From positions 1,240,001 to 1,304,000 of the forward strand of contig NZ_VCIA01000001.1 in assembly GCF_005887555.1 (NCBI RefSeq): a stretch of DNA of 64,000 bases, read 5' to 3'. Under the pieces are notes generated by a model. The model saw nothing but the letters and a program-made list of their open reading frames with translations. It did no database searches and was not told where the DNA came from. Shown piece by piece: positions 57,949-64,000 of this stretch. The position numbers were made by a program, and so were the translations under genes. Each line of letters begins with the position of its first letter. Within the stretch, counting starts at the first letter, position 1. The DNA is from Lentibacillus cibarius (lineage in GTDB: Bacteria > Bacillota > Bacilli > Bacillales > Amphibacillaceae).

Positions 57949-57998
57949 GGTGCCAGACACTTGCACAATTCAGAATTGTGTGGGTGCCTGGCACTTGG
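57949..57998. repeat. P-type palindromic repeat
   Basis: GGTGCCAGACAC...CAATTCAGAATTG...GTGCCTGGCACTTGG, with a G-type GGGGGACCGCGGGGG just before it. Confidence 0.85.
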
Positions 57999-58022
57999 TC
58001 GAAAATCATCGGAACGGGCATG

Positions 58023-58063
58023 AAAAGAGGCCGCTCCATCGCCATGAAGGGGCCTCTTTTTTA
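58023..58063. terminator. Bidirectional terminator
   Basis: AAAAGAGGCC facing GGCCTCTTTTTT, between the VanZ-like gene and the convergent coat-like gene. Confidence 0.85.
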
Positions 58064-58073
58064 GAAGGAACTA

Positions 58074-58520
58074 TTAGTAAAAGAATGGGAAAAATAGACG
58101 GTTTATTCCATAGAACGGAAACCGGTGACGTCTGAAACGACGATATCTTCTAGGATAACCGTATCCACCGTAGCCGCCATAACCTCCGTAGCCGTATCCA
58201 TCATATCCACCATAATTTCCGTAGCCACCATAACCAAAGCCGCCGTATTGTCGGTCCATTTCTTCCTCTCTTTCCATATCACCATATGGCATGAGCAATA
58301 CGACGCTGTTCTCATCGAAATCTTCAATAATCCCATCACACATATATCCATCCATTGTTTGCACTTGCACAAAATACAAATGGTAATTTTTACACATATC
58401 ATACATTTGTTTGGTGTGGGTGTTCTGATCCATGTATTGCGGTTTTACGTTTGTGTAAGGACTCGTGTGCTGAGGGCCGCATCCCTGATTATAAGGCATT
58501 CCATGTTGATGGTGTTGCAT
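58074..58520 (-). CDS. Gly/Tyr-rich spore-coat-like protein (148 aa)
   Basis: The ATG at 58520 follows AAAGGGATGAT; a longer open frame upstream is repeat-derived. N-terminal His/Gln/Pro-rich segment, a small folded core (HLYFVQVQTMDGYMCDGIIE, DENSVVLLMPYGD), then a GYGGYG repeat tract and an Arg/Phe-rich end (RRYRRFRRHRFPFYG). This is the layout of a group of Bacillus proteins annotated as coat or hypothetical. Probably made in the mother cell late in sporulation; no experimental role inferred. Confidence 0.65.
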   Translation of the reverse strand: MQHHQHGMPYNQGCGPQHTSPYTNVKPQYMDQNTHTKQMYDMCKNYHLYFVQVQTMDGYMCDGIIEDFDENSVVLLMPYGDMEREEEMDRQYGGFGYGGYGNYGGYDGYGYGGYGGYGGYGYPRRYRRFRRHRFPFYGINRLFFPFFY

Positions 58521-58611
58521 CGTATCATCCCTTTCATTTTGACTCACTCCTAAGGTATTCAGCCCACGGGCAAATGTGACACGGGGTGCGGGGGGGGGGG
58601 TGCGGTGCGGC

Positions 58612-58658
58612 GGTGCCAGGCACTTTAACAATTCTGAATTGTTAAAGTGCCTGGCACC
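58612..58658. repeat. P-type palindrome, perfect 47-bp copy
   Basis: Two 23-bp arms (GGTGCCAGGCACTTTAACA... and its exact complement) around one central T. It lies between two divergent coat-like genes and is preceded by a G10 run (58591-58600). It is the reference copy for the family. Confidence 0.95.
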
Positions 58659-58778
58659 AAAATAGATAGTTGTACAAGTATATCTATCTATACAATTATC
58701 TTTTACTTGAATATATATAAATGTAAGGAGCTTGTTCCTTGCAAGGGGACCTCCTAATAATTGGAAAGGAAAATTTAG

Positions 58779-59447
58779 ATGACGAAAAAATATCACCATT
58801 ACAACAAGTGTGGTTGTCAGAAGGGGCAGTACTGTCATAAGTGTAAACCGCAGCATCCTGATCAGGGAGCTATTGTGCAACGCGTGGTCTGCTCGAAAGA
58901 AGTGCAAAAGTCAGCAGAGCTTCTTCTTCCGGCAGCACTCGGCCCGCTCAGCGAGACCGGTGTTAATGGTATAACACCCGGTTCATTGATTGGAGGAATT
59001 GAGCAGTTACTTGGGCTGACGGGAGGTGCACTTGTCAATATTCGCGTATCGCCTGATTTCACAGCTATTCAGCAGGAAGCAACAGTTATTAAAGACAAAG
59101 TGATTAATATGGGGTATATTCCTGCCACGTTGGATGTCGTCGTAACCGGCGGAACCGTTACACTTAGTATACCTGTCCGCATCTTTTTCCAAGAGCATAC
59201 GGATTGTCCCGGCGCTCGTCCCGGAGACCAAATCATCGAAACAGATCCAGTTGTCGAGGCTGACTTTTACCAGGATTTATTAACGACGGATGCAAGTGGC
59301 AGTACGGTTGTTAATTTGCTGTTATTCAAAGCCATCGTGTGCTCGCACCTAACCATCTACCGTCCAGCCATTGAAAAGAACGGTGAACTTTGCGATATCG
59401 ACTCTTGCTCCTCACCGGATGGCCCCGTCACTATTAAATCCCCATAA
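58779..59447 (+). CDS. Putative spore-surface protein, Cys-rich N-terminus (222 aa)
   Basis: Starts MTKKYHHYNKCGCQKGQYCH with five cysteines in the first 35 residues, then a beta-rich domain (VNIRVSPDFTAIQQEATVIK, LDVVVTGGTVTLSIPVRIFF) and a C-terminal CDIDSCSS. RBS GGAAAGG nine bases before the ATG. The Cys/His/Lys-rich start resembles cross-linked coat or crust proteins, and the gene is divergent from the GYGGYG protein. No family name recognised. Complete, with a terminator. Confidence 0.6.
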   Translation: MTKKYHHYNKCGCQKGQYCHKCKPQHPDQGAIVQRVVCSKEVQKSAELLLPAALGPLSETGVNGITPGSLIGGIEQLLGLTGGALVNIRVSPDFTAIQQEATVIKDKVINMGYIPATLDVVVTGGTVTLSIPVRIFFQEHTDCPGARPGDQIIETDPVVEADFYQDLLTTDASGSTVVNLLLFKAIVCSHLTIYRPAIEKNGELCDIDSCSSPDGPVTIKSP

Positions 59448-59519
59448 CATTCATCCTGGACAAGCCACCATTTGCCGTAACGTAGCACATGATGTGAGAC
59501 AAGCCTTGCAATCGAAAGT

Positions 59520-59553
59520 GGCTGTGCTGTTTATTTAGCACAGCCGCTTTTTG
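59520..59553 (+). terminator. Terminator of the 222-aa gene
   Basis: GGCTGTGCT facing AGCACAGCC followed by GCTTTTT. Confidence 0.88.
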
Positions 59554-59566
59554 TATTGGTATGGTA

Positions 59567-59590
59567 GATTTTCGGCGGTGGCCGAAAATC
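59567..59590. repeat. H hairpin repeat 5
   Basis: GATTTTCGGC-GGTG-GCCGAAAATC then ATCTTTTGGG. Left flank of array 7. Confidence 0.9.
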
Positions 59591-59645
59591 ATCTTTTGGG
59601 TGCGGCGCGAACCGCGGGGACAGGTTCATTGGGGCGGTGCGTGTC

Positions 59646-59792
59646 GCTCGAGTTCGGGTGCGCGCCGCTCGAGTGGACGGGCCTGTCGCTCGAGTTGGGG
59701 TGCGTGTCGCTCGAGTTCGGCCCGCTGTCGCTCGAGTTGCGGTGCGTGTCGCTCGAGTTCGGGCCGCTGTCGCTCGAGTTAGATGACCCTTT
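59646..59792 (+). repeat. A array 7: seven 21-bp units between two H hairpins
   Basis: Units start at 59646, 59667, 59688, 59709, 59730, 59751 and 59772. The variable parts alternate TTCGGG/TTGGGG/TTGCGG, and a pair of adjacent units is duplicated. Confidence 0.95.
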
Positions 59793-59803
59793 TCTAAATG
59801 GTC

Positions 59804-59827
59804 GATTTTCGGCCCTCGCCGAAAATC
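59804..59827. repeat. H hairpin repeat 6
   Basis: GATTTTCGGC-CCTC-GCCGAAAATC then ATCTGCCTTTGGG. Right flank of array 7, in the same orientation as copy 5. Confidence 0.9.
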
Positions 59828-59837
59828 ATCTGCCTTT

Positions 59838-59878
59838 GGGCACATACACAATTCTGAATTATCAAAGTGCCTGGCACC
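59838..59878. repeat. P-type palindromic repeat, left arm shortened
   Basis: GGGCACATACACAATTCTGAATTAT...GTGCCTGGCACC, directly behind hairpin 6 (TTTGGG joins TTTGGGCAC). Confidence 0.75.
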
Positions 59879-59884
59879 ATGCAC

Positions 59885-59957
59885 GAAAAAACCAACAGGA
59901 AAATCGGGAGGTTAGGCCATGCGCCTGTTTAAACATCCCTCTCTTTTCCTGCTGGCT
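59885..59957 (-). terminator. Terminator of glcB (long loop)
   Basis: On the minus strand CCAGCAGGAAAA pairs with TTTTCCTGTTGG across a 40-base loop, then TTTTTTC. It starts 8 bp past the stop codon. Confidence 0.65.
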
Positions 59958-59964
59958 TTTCAAC

Positions 59965-62154
59965 TTATTTTGCTGGGTTCATTGCTTCTTTTTCTTTTGC
60001 TTCAAGGCGGCGCTGATGCAAAATTGGTTCGGTATAGCCGCTTGGTTGCTCACGGCCTTTGAATACCAGGTCACATGCCGCCTGGAATGCAACCGAATCA
60101 TCATAATCAGGCGCCATTGGACGGTATGCAAGGTCACCTGCATTTTGTTTATCAACAATTTTGGCCATTCGCTTCAATGTGTCCATCATTTGATCCTCCG
60201 TGCAGATGTCGTGATAAAGCCAATTAGCAAGCATTTGGCTGGAGATGCGCAATGTTGCACGATCCTCCATCAAGGCAACATCATTAATGTCGGGGACTTT
60301 GGAACAGCCGACGCCCTGCTCGACCCAACGGACGACATAGCCGAGCAATGTCTGTGCACTGTTATCCATCTCTTGCTGGATTTCTTCAGCCGTCCACCAT
60401 TTTGCGTCACCCGCTACCGGTATGTGTAACATATCATGCTTGTAATTGTCCAGATGATTTTTTTCAATATCTTCTTGTACATCGTTTACATTCACCTGAT
60501 GGTAATGCAGTGCGTGCAACGTCGCTGCGGTTGGTGACGGTACCCATGCCGTGTTGCCGCCTGCTTTCAGATGTCCGATCTTCTGCTCGAGCATATCCGC
60601 CATCAAGTCCGGCATTGCCCACATGCCTTTCCCGATTTGCGCTTTTCCTTTCAATCCGGCAGCAAGACCAACACGGACATTATTTTTTTCATAGCCATTC
60701 AGCCAAGTCGATGTTTTCATGTCACCTTTTTTGATCATCGGACCTGCTTCCATGGATGTGTGAATTTCATCCCCGGTACGATCAAGGAAACCGGTGTTAA
60801 TGAATACGACGCGTTCGCGCACTTCATAAATGCAGTTTTTCAGGTTCAAGCTTGTTCGGCGCTCTTCGTCCATCAAGCCGATTTTCAGCGTATTGCGCGC
60901 CATGTCGAGCATATCTTCAATACGTGCAAACAATTCATTGGCAAAAGCCGCTTCTTTTGATCCGTGCATTTTCGGTTTCACAATGTAAACAGACCCCGTT
61001 TGTGAATTTTGATACGGGCCGTTGCCGAGCAGGCTGTGTTTTGCCATCAGGCTTGTGAATACACCATCCATGATCCCTTCGAACACTTCTTCACCATTTT
61101 CATCAAGCATGGCGCTGTTCGTCATCAAGTGCCCAACATTACGCACAAACATGAGCACACGGCCGTTCAATTTCACTTCTTCCCCGTTCGGGCCGGTGTA
61201 CGTACGATCAGGATTTAACTCGCGTGTCACGTCTTTTCCGTTTTTTGAAAATGTGGCCGTCAAGTCACCGCGATTCAAACCGAGCCAGTTACGATAGATC
61301 AGCGTTTTGTCTTCTGCATCAACTGCGGCCACGGAGTCTTCACAGTCCATAATGCTTGATGTCGCCGACTCCAGGAACACATCTTTCACACCAGCTGGGT
61401 CCGTTTTACCGATTGGATGATTCGGATCAATTTGAATCTCCGCGTGCAACCCGTTGTGCTTGAGTAAAATCGTCTCCGGCTGACCGGCAGACCCCTGGAA
61501 ACCGGCGAACTGCTCCGTATCTTTCAGGCCGGTTGTCTCGCCATTTGCAAGTGTTACAACGAGTGTTCCGTTTTGGATGGTATAGTTCTTAGCATCCTTA
61601 TGAGAGGCCGCTTCGAGTGGTACATGTTCATCAAGAAAGTTTTTAGCAAAAGCGATCACTTTTTCCCCGCGGACAGGGTTATAGGAAGCAGTCTTCTCAG
61701 CCCCATCCTCTTCACTGATTACATCGGTTCCGTAGAGGGCGTCATAGAGCGATCCCCAGCGTGCATTGGCAGCGTTCAGGGCATAACGTGCATTATCAAT
61801 CGGCACGACAAGCTGCGGTCCCGCCTGATGCGTAATGACCTCATCCACATGGTCCGTTGTGATGTTGAAATCCGCCACTTCAGGCTCCAAATAACCGATA
61901 TCTTCAAGGAATGATTGATAGGTGTCTAAATCAACCGCATTATTTTCCTTATGCCACGCATCAATCTGCTTTTGTATGGTATCCCGTTCATGCAGCAATG
62001 CTTTATTTTTTGGTGTCAAATCAGCCACGAGCTTCCCCAGTTCCTGCCAGAATGTTGCCTGATCAAGTCCTGTTCCGGGAAGCGCCTCTGAATTCACAAA
62101 ATCATAAAGTTCTTTGGCCACTTGCAGATTGCCTGTTTTGATATAATCTGTCAT
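59965..62154 (-). CDS. glcB: Malate synthase G
   Basis: 729-aa monomeric enzyme condensing glyoxylate with acetyl-CoA to malate. Recognised from [47 protein letters not shown] (catalytic acid region), [59 protein letters not shown] and [17 protein letters not shown]. Full length. RBS GGGGGAGGATTCGGG before the ATG. No isocitrate lyase gene is next to it, so it may serve glyoxylate from glycolate or purine breakdown. The divergent LysR gene is its likely regulator. Confidence 0.97.
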   Translation of the reverse strand: MTDYIKTGNLQVAKELYDFVNSEALPGTGLDQATFWQELGKLVADLTPKNKALLHERDTIQKQIDAWHKENNAVDLDTYQSFLEDIGYLEPEVADFNITTDHVDEVITHQAGPQLVVPIDNARYALNAANARWGSLYDALYGTDVISEEDGAEKTASYNPVRGEKVIAFAKNFLDEHVPLEAASHKDAKNYTIQNGTLVVTLANGETTGLKDTEQFAGFQGSAGQPETILLKHNGLHAEIQIDPNHPIGKTDPAGVKDVFLESATSSIMDCEDSVAAVDAEDKTLIYRNWLGLNRGDLTATFSKNGKDVTRELNPDRTYTGPNGEEVKLNGRVLMFVRNVGHLMTNSAMLDENGEEVFEGIMDGVFTSLMAKHSLLGNGPYQNSQTGSVYIVKPKMHGSKEAAFANELFARIEDMLDMARNTLKIGLMDEERRTSLNLKNCIYEVRERVVFINTGFLDRTGDEIHTSMEAGPMIKKGDMKTSTWLNGYEKNNVRVGLAAGLKGKAQIGKGMWAMPDLMADMLEQKIGHLKAGGNTAWVPSPTAATLHALHYHQVNVNDVQEDIEKNHLDNYKHDMLHIPVAGDAKWWTAEEIQQEMDNSAQTLLGYVVRWVEQGVGCSKVPDINDVALMEDRATLRISSQMLANWLYHDICTEDQMMDTLKRMAKIVDKQNAGDLAYRPMAPDYDDSVAFQAACDLVFKGREQPSGYTEPILHQRRLEAKEKEAMNPAK

Positions 62155-62286
62155 CCCGAATCCTCCCCCTTAATCCTTTTCTATAGTGTACTGCAAGCGT
62201 ACCAAAAACAAAAATACATGTTTTGCATGTACCCTATTCCTTTTAGTTATACCTTGACGTATAATAGACATAATAATCAGAACAAG

Positions 62287-62349
62287 TGGACCAGGGGGAC
62301 AGGCACACTGGTCCGCCCAAAGTGGTCCAAGGTTCCTGTCCCCCTGGGC
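62287..62349. repeat. Large G-type inverted repeat between glcB and lysR
   Basis: GGACCAGGGGGACAGG faces CCTGTCCCCCTGGGCC, with an inner CTGGTCC...GGTCC pairing. It is far stronger than a usual operator and belongs to the GGGACAGG group. Confidence 0.75.
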
Positions 62350-62401
62350 CTTCCTGGACCTTCTGTTGCGAGTAATTTTTATAAAAGGGGTATCGATTCC
62401 T

Positions 62402-63286
62402 ATGGACATTAGACAAATCGCATGTTTTGCGGAAGTTGCCCGTCAGCTGAACGTTACACGTGCGGCTGCAACCCTTCATATCTCCCAGCCATCACTGAGC
62501 AAAACAATCAAAAATCTTGAACAGGAGCTTGGTGCACCACTTTTTTACCGGGGGGCACAACAGCTGGAATTGACCGATGCAGGGGAAGCCTTTTTAGTCA
62601 ATGCGAAGGTGCTTCTTGATGCTTTTGACAACCTGACAGCCGAACTGAATGATGTGATTGATTTGAAAAAAGGAGAAATCAAAATCGGCATCCCCCCGAT
62701 CATTGGTGCCGCATTTTTTTCAACGTTTATCAGCCGCTACAAAGAAAACTATCCTTCTATTGATCTTTTATTAACGGAAGTCGGCAGCAATAAAATCAGT
62801 CAAGGCGTCAGTGAGGGCGATCTCGATATTGGCTTGGTATGCAATCTCCCGGCACAGCAAGAAAACCTCGAAATCATCCAACTTCTAAAAGATCCATTAA
62901 TGCTTGTGGTGCACAAAGACCACCAATGGGCCGGCAGATCCGCTATTGATTTTGCGGAAATCAAGCACGAACCACTCATCCTATATCGGCACGACTTTTC
63001 CCTTCATGACAAAATTATGGCCGTATGTGCGGAACACGGCTTTGAACCGAAAGTCGTCTGCGAAAGCTCACAAAAAGATTTCATGATGGAGATGGTCGGC
63101 GCCAAACTTGGTGTGACGCTGCTCCCAAGCCGCATCTGCAGGCAAATTGAAAATGATCGGCTGGTAAGCATTCCGTTTACCAAACCTGAGGTCAATCTTG
63201 AACTTGGAATGATCTGGAATAAGGATAAGTATTTGCCATATGCGGTAAGGGAATTTATTGGGATGTCCGAGTCTCATCGTGTTTGA
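62402..63286 (+). CDS. LysR-family transcriptional regulator
   Basis: 294 aa from the ATG at 62402 (MDIRQIACFAEVARQLNVTR); an earlier in-frame TTG at 62366 would add 12 atypical residues. Helix-turn-helix NVTRAAATLHISQPSLSKTI, then an effector-binding domain (IKIGIPPIIGAAFFSTFI, GDLDIGLVCNLPAQQ). Similar in layout to CidR/YwbI-type regulators. Divergent from glcB with a 247-bp spacer, so it probably controls glcB in response to a glyoxylate-pathway metabolite. Confidence 0.9.
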   Translation: MDIRQIACFAEVARQLNVTRAAATLHISQPSLSKTIKNLEQELGAPLFYRGAQQLELTDAGEAFLVNAKVLLDAFDNLTAELNDVIDLKKGEIKIGIPPIIGAAFFSTFISRYKENYPSIDLLLTEVGSNKISQGVSEGDLDIGLVCNLPAQQENLEIIQLLKDPLMLVVHKDHQWAGRSAIDFAEIKHEPLILYRHDFSLHDKIMAVCAEHGFEPKVVCESSQKDFMMEMVGAKLGVTLLPSRICRQIENDRLVSIPFTKPEVNLELGMIWNKDKYLPYAVREFIGMSESHRV

Positions 63287-63335
63287 GGCGGGACGGGCTG
63301 TCGATAGGGTGGCAAGTGGGCTTTTTTGAATGGGA

Positions 63336-63358
63336 GATTTTCGGCTGGGCCGAAAATC
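63336..63358. repeat. H hairpin repeat 7
   Basis: GATTTTCGGC-TGG-GCCGAAAATC then AGCTGCCTTTGG, 49 bp after the LysR stop. Might act as its terminator, but lacks a U-tract. Confidence 0.85.
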
Positions 63359-63384
63359 AGCTGCCTTTGGATCGCACCCCCTTA

Positions 63385-63472
63385 AGTGCCAGGCACATAC
63401 ACAACTCTGAATTATTAAAGTGCCTGGCACCATGCAAACACACAATTCTGAATTGTCAAAGTGCCTGGCACC
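63385..63472. repeat. Two P-type palindromes in tandem
   Basis: Copy one 63385-63431 (AGTGCCAGGCAC...GTGCCTGGCACC); copy two 63431-63472 with a shortened left arm (CATGCAAACACACAATTC) and intact right arm. The second overlaps the last codons of the SGNH hydrolase. Confidence 0.88.
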
Positions 63473-64000
63473 ATGCAAACACCTGTTCAGCCATATGCTG
63501 GTGGCCTTCTTGATTTAGATGCATATAATCGATGTTGTTCATGGATACGGTGCTGCCTGCATCTAAAAAGTGAATGCCGGTTCCTTTTAGCAATGTCTGT
63601 AAATGCCGTGGAAATGCGCTTGATTTTACGTCACAATCTTTGCCCATAGGATGCTTGATGTCTGTCGTGGCGTACGCAGCGCCGATGGGAGGTGGGGCTA
63701 CCACTAATACGTTTGGGGCTCCTCCTTGTCTTCCCGCGTTGGTGCTTTTTGCTTTATGTGCAAGCCGTGTGATGGCTTGTGCGATGTTGTAAGCGGTTAA
63801 GCCGAATCGTTCCTTCGTATCGTTTGTGCCGAGCATGATGATAACGAGTTCCAATGGGGCATGGCTCATTAAACAAGGTTGGATGTAAGCAAGACCGTTT
63901 AACCCCTCGATTAGAGGATCATCACAGACGCTTGTCCGCCCCGATAGGCCTTCTTCAACGACTTGATAGTCATTGCCCAGCCGCTGCTGCAGCAGACATG
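63456..64000 (-). CDS. SGNH/GDSL-family hydrolase (5' end outside window)
   Basis: The frame is open to the window end, beginning LLQQRLGNDYQVVEEGLSGR and SVCDDPLIEGLNGL, then VIIMLGTNDTK (block III, GxND), VLVVAPPPIG and the catalytic D/H pair in DYMHLNQEGHQHMAEQV (block V). These mark an esterase/lipase or arylesterase-like enzyme (TesA/YcsK-type). The final residues CQAL and the stop codon come from a P-type palindrome, so the original C-terminus has been replaced, though only after the catalytic His. Confidence 0.88.
   Translation of the reverse strand, partial: CLLQQRLGNDYQVVEEGLSGRTSVCDDPLIEGLNGLAYIQPCLMSHAPLELVIIMLGTNDTKERFGLTAYNIAQAITRLAHKAKSTNAGRQGGAPNVLVVAPPPIGAAYATTDIKHPMGKDCDVKSSAFPRHLQTLLKGTGIHFLDAGSTVSMNNIDYMHLNQEGHQHMAEQVFAWCQAL

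Noticed and set aside
58521..58907. N-terminal extension of the Gly/Tyr-rich coat-like protein
   Set aside because: It would run through the perfect palindrome and the leader of the divergent gene; the ATG at 58520 has the proper ribosome site.
59919..60062. Plus-strand 47-codon frame with GGGAGG before ATG and a hydrophobic stretch ([20 protein letters not shown]), antisense to the glcB end
   Set aside because: The first part lies in the glcB terminator loop and the rest is the complement of an E/K-rich coding end, which gives Leu/Phe-rich antisense by chance. Kept only as a curiosity.
1..64000. tRNA or rRNA genes, prophage, conjugative element, replication origin
   Set aside because: I looked for CCA-ended cloverleaf blocks, rRNA motifs, integrase, terminase or relaxase proteins and DnaA-box clusters and saw none.

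Overview
The window looks like a chromosome segment of a low-to-moderate GC, endospore-forming member of the Bacillaceae, most like the halophilic Virgibacillus/Lentibacillus/Oceanobacillus group. The evidence is strong AGGAGG ribosome sites, a T-box in front of proBA, LutABC, a lic/gmu-type PTS locus with a cre site, tyrosine/glycine-rich coat-like proteins, and B. subtilis-type terminators. The genus is inferred, not proven. The first gene (guaD) and the last (an SGNH hydrolase) run off the ends.

Layout: 0-10 kb holds guanine deaminase, decayed small genes, an M20 peptidase, and a tripartite tricarboxylate transporter (tctC-tctB-tctA) coupled to a second, frameshifted M20 peptidase; an IS256 element with a perfect 8-bp target duplication separates it from its probable LysR regulator. 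10-19 kb holds a frameshifted CdaR-type regulator, lutABC, a second CdaR remnant and an IS110 element. 18.7-22 kb holds a YtcJ-like amidohydrolase and a sodium:solute symporter. 23-27 kb holds a YyaL/DUF255 protein, a flavodoxin-fold oxidoreductase and small unknown genes. 28-31 kb is proBA with T-box leader and promoter. 31-34.5 kb holds a membrane protein, a 29-codon type I toxin-like gene and a shattered comM. 34.6-38.6 kb holds a second IS110 element with a structured leader, an APC permease and an acetamidase/formamidase. 40.6-49.7 kb is a beta-glucoside/oligosaccharide PTS operon (licB-licC-licA-GH1-licH-licR-ROK kinase) plus manA. 49.8-57.9 kb is a graveyard of gene tails (GNAT, PTS IIA, cysQ copies, SIR2, epimerase, SLC13, VanZ) with an IS4 element and the cysC-cysQ pair. 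58-60 kb has two divergent spore-surface-like genes, then malate synthase G, a LysR regulator and the SGNH hydrolase.

The most unusual content is a set of interspersed repeats that share junctions. They are: (A) arrays with an exact 21-bp period around GCTCGAGT at seven loci; (B) a separate array with 20/21-bp spacing of a GCCCAT-like core; (C) a leader of about 150-200 bp that ends exactly at the first A unit; (H) a hairpin GATTTTCGGC-loop-GCCGAAAATC; (P) palindromes of about 47 bp with GTGCCAGGCAC ends; (G) GGGACAGG-type inverted repeats; and recurrent 3' tails of cysQ and of a DnaD-like gene. The fullest version (cysQ tail, H, DnaD tail, C, A, B) lies at 39.2-40.4 kb, and partial versions recur elsewhere. 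Several neighbouring genes are cut off exactly where these modules begin.

Many single-base frameshifts (M20 peptidase, cdaR, cysQ, GNAT) could be genuine decay or base-calling errors; the sequence alone does not decide.
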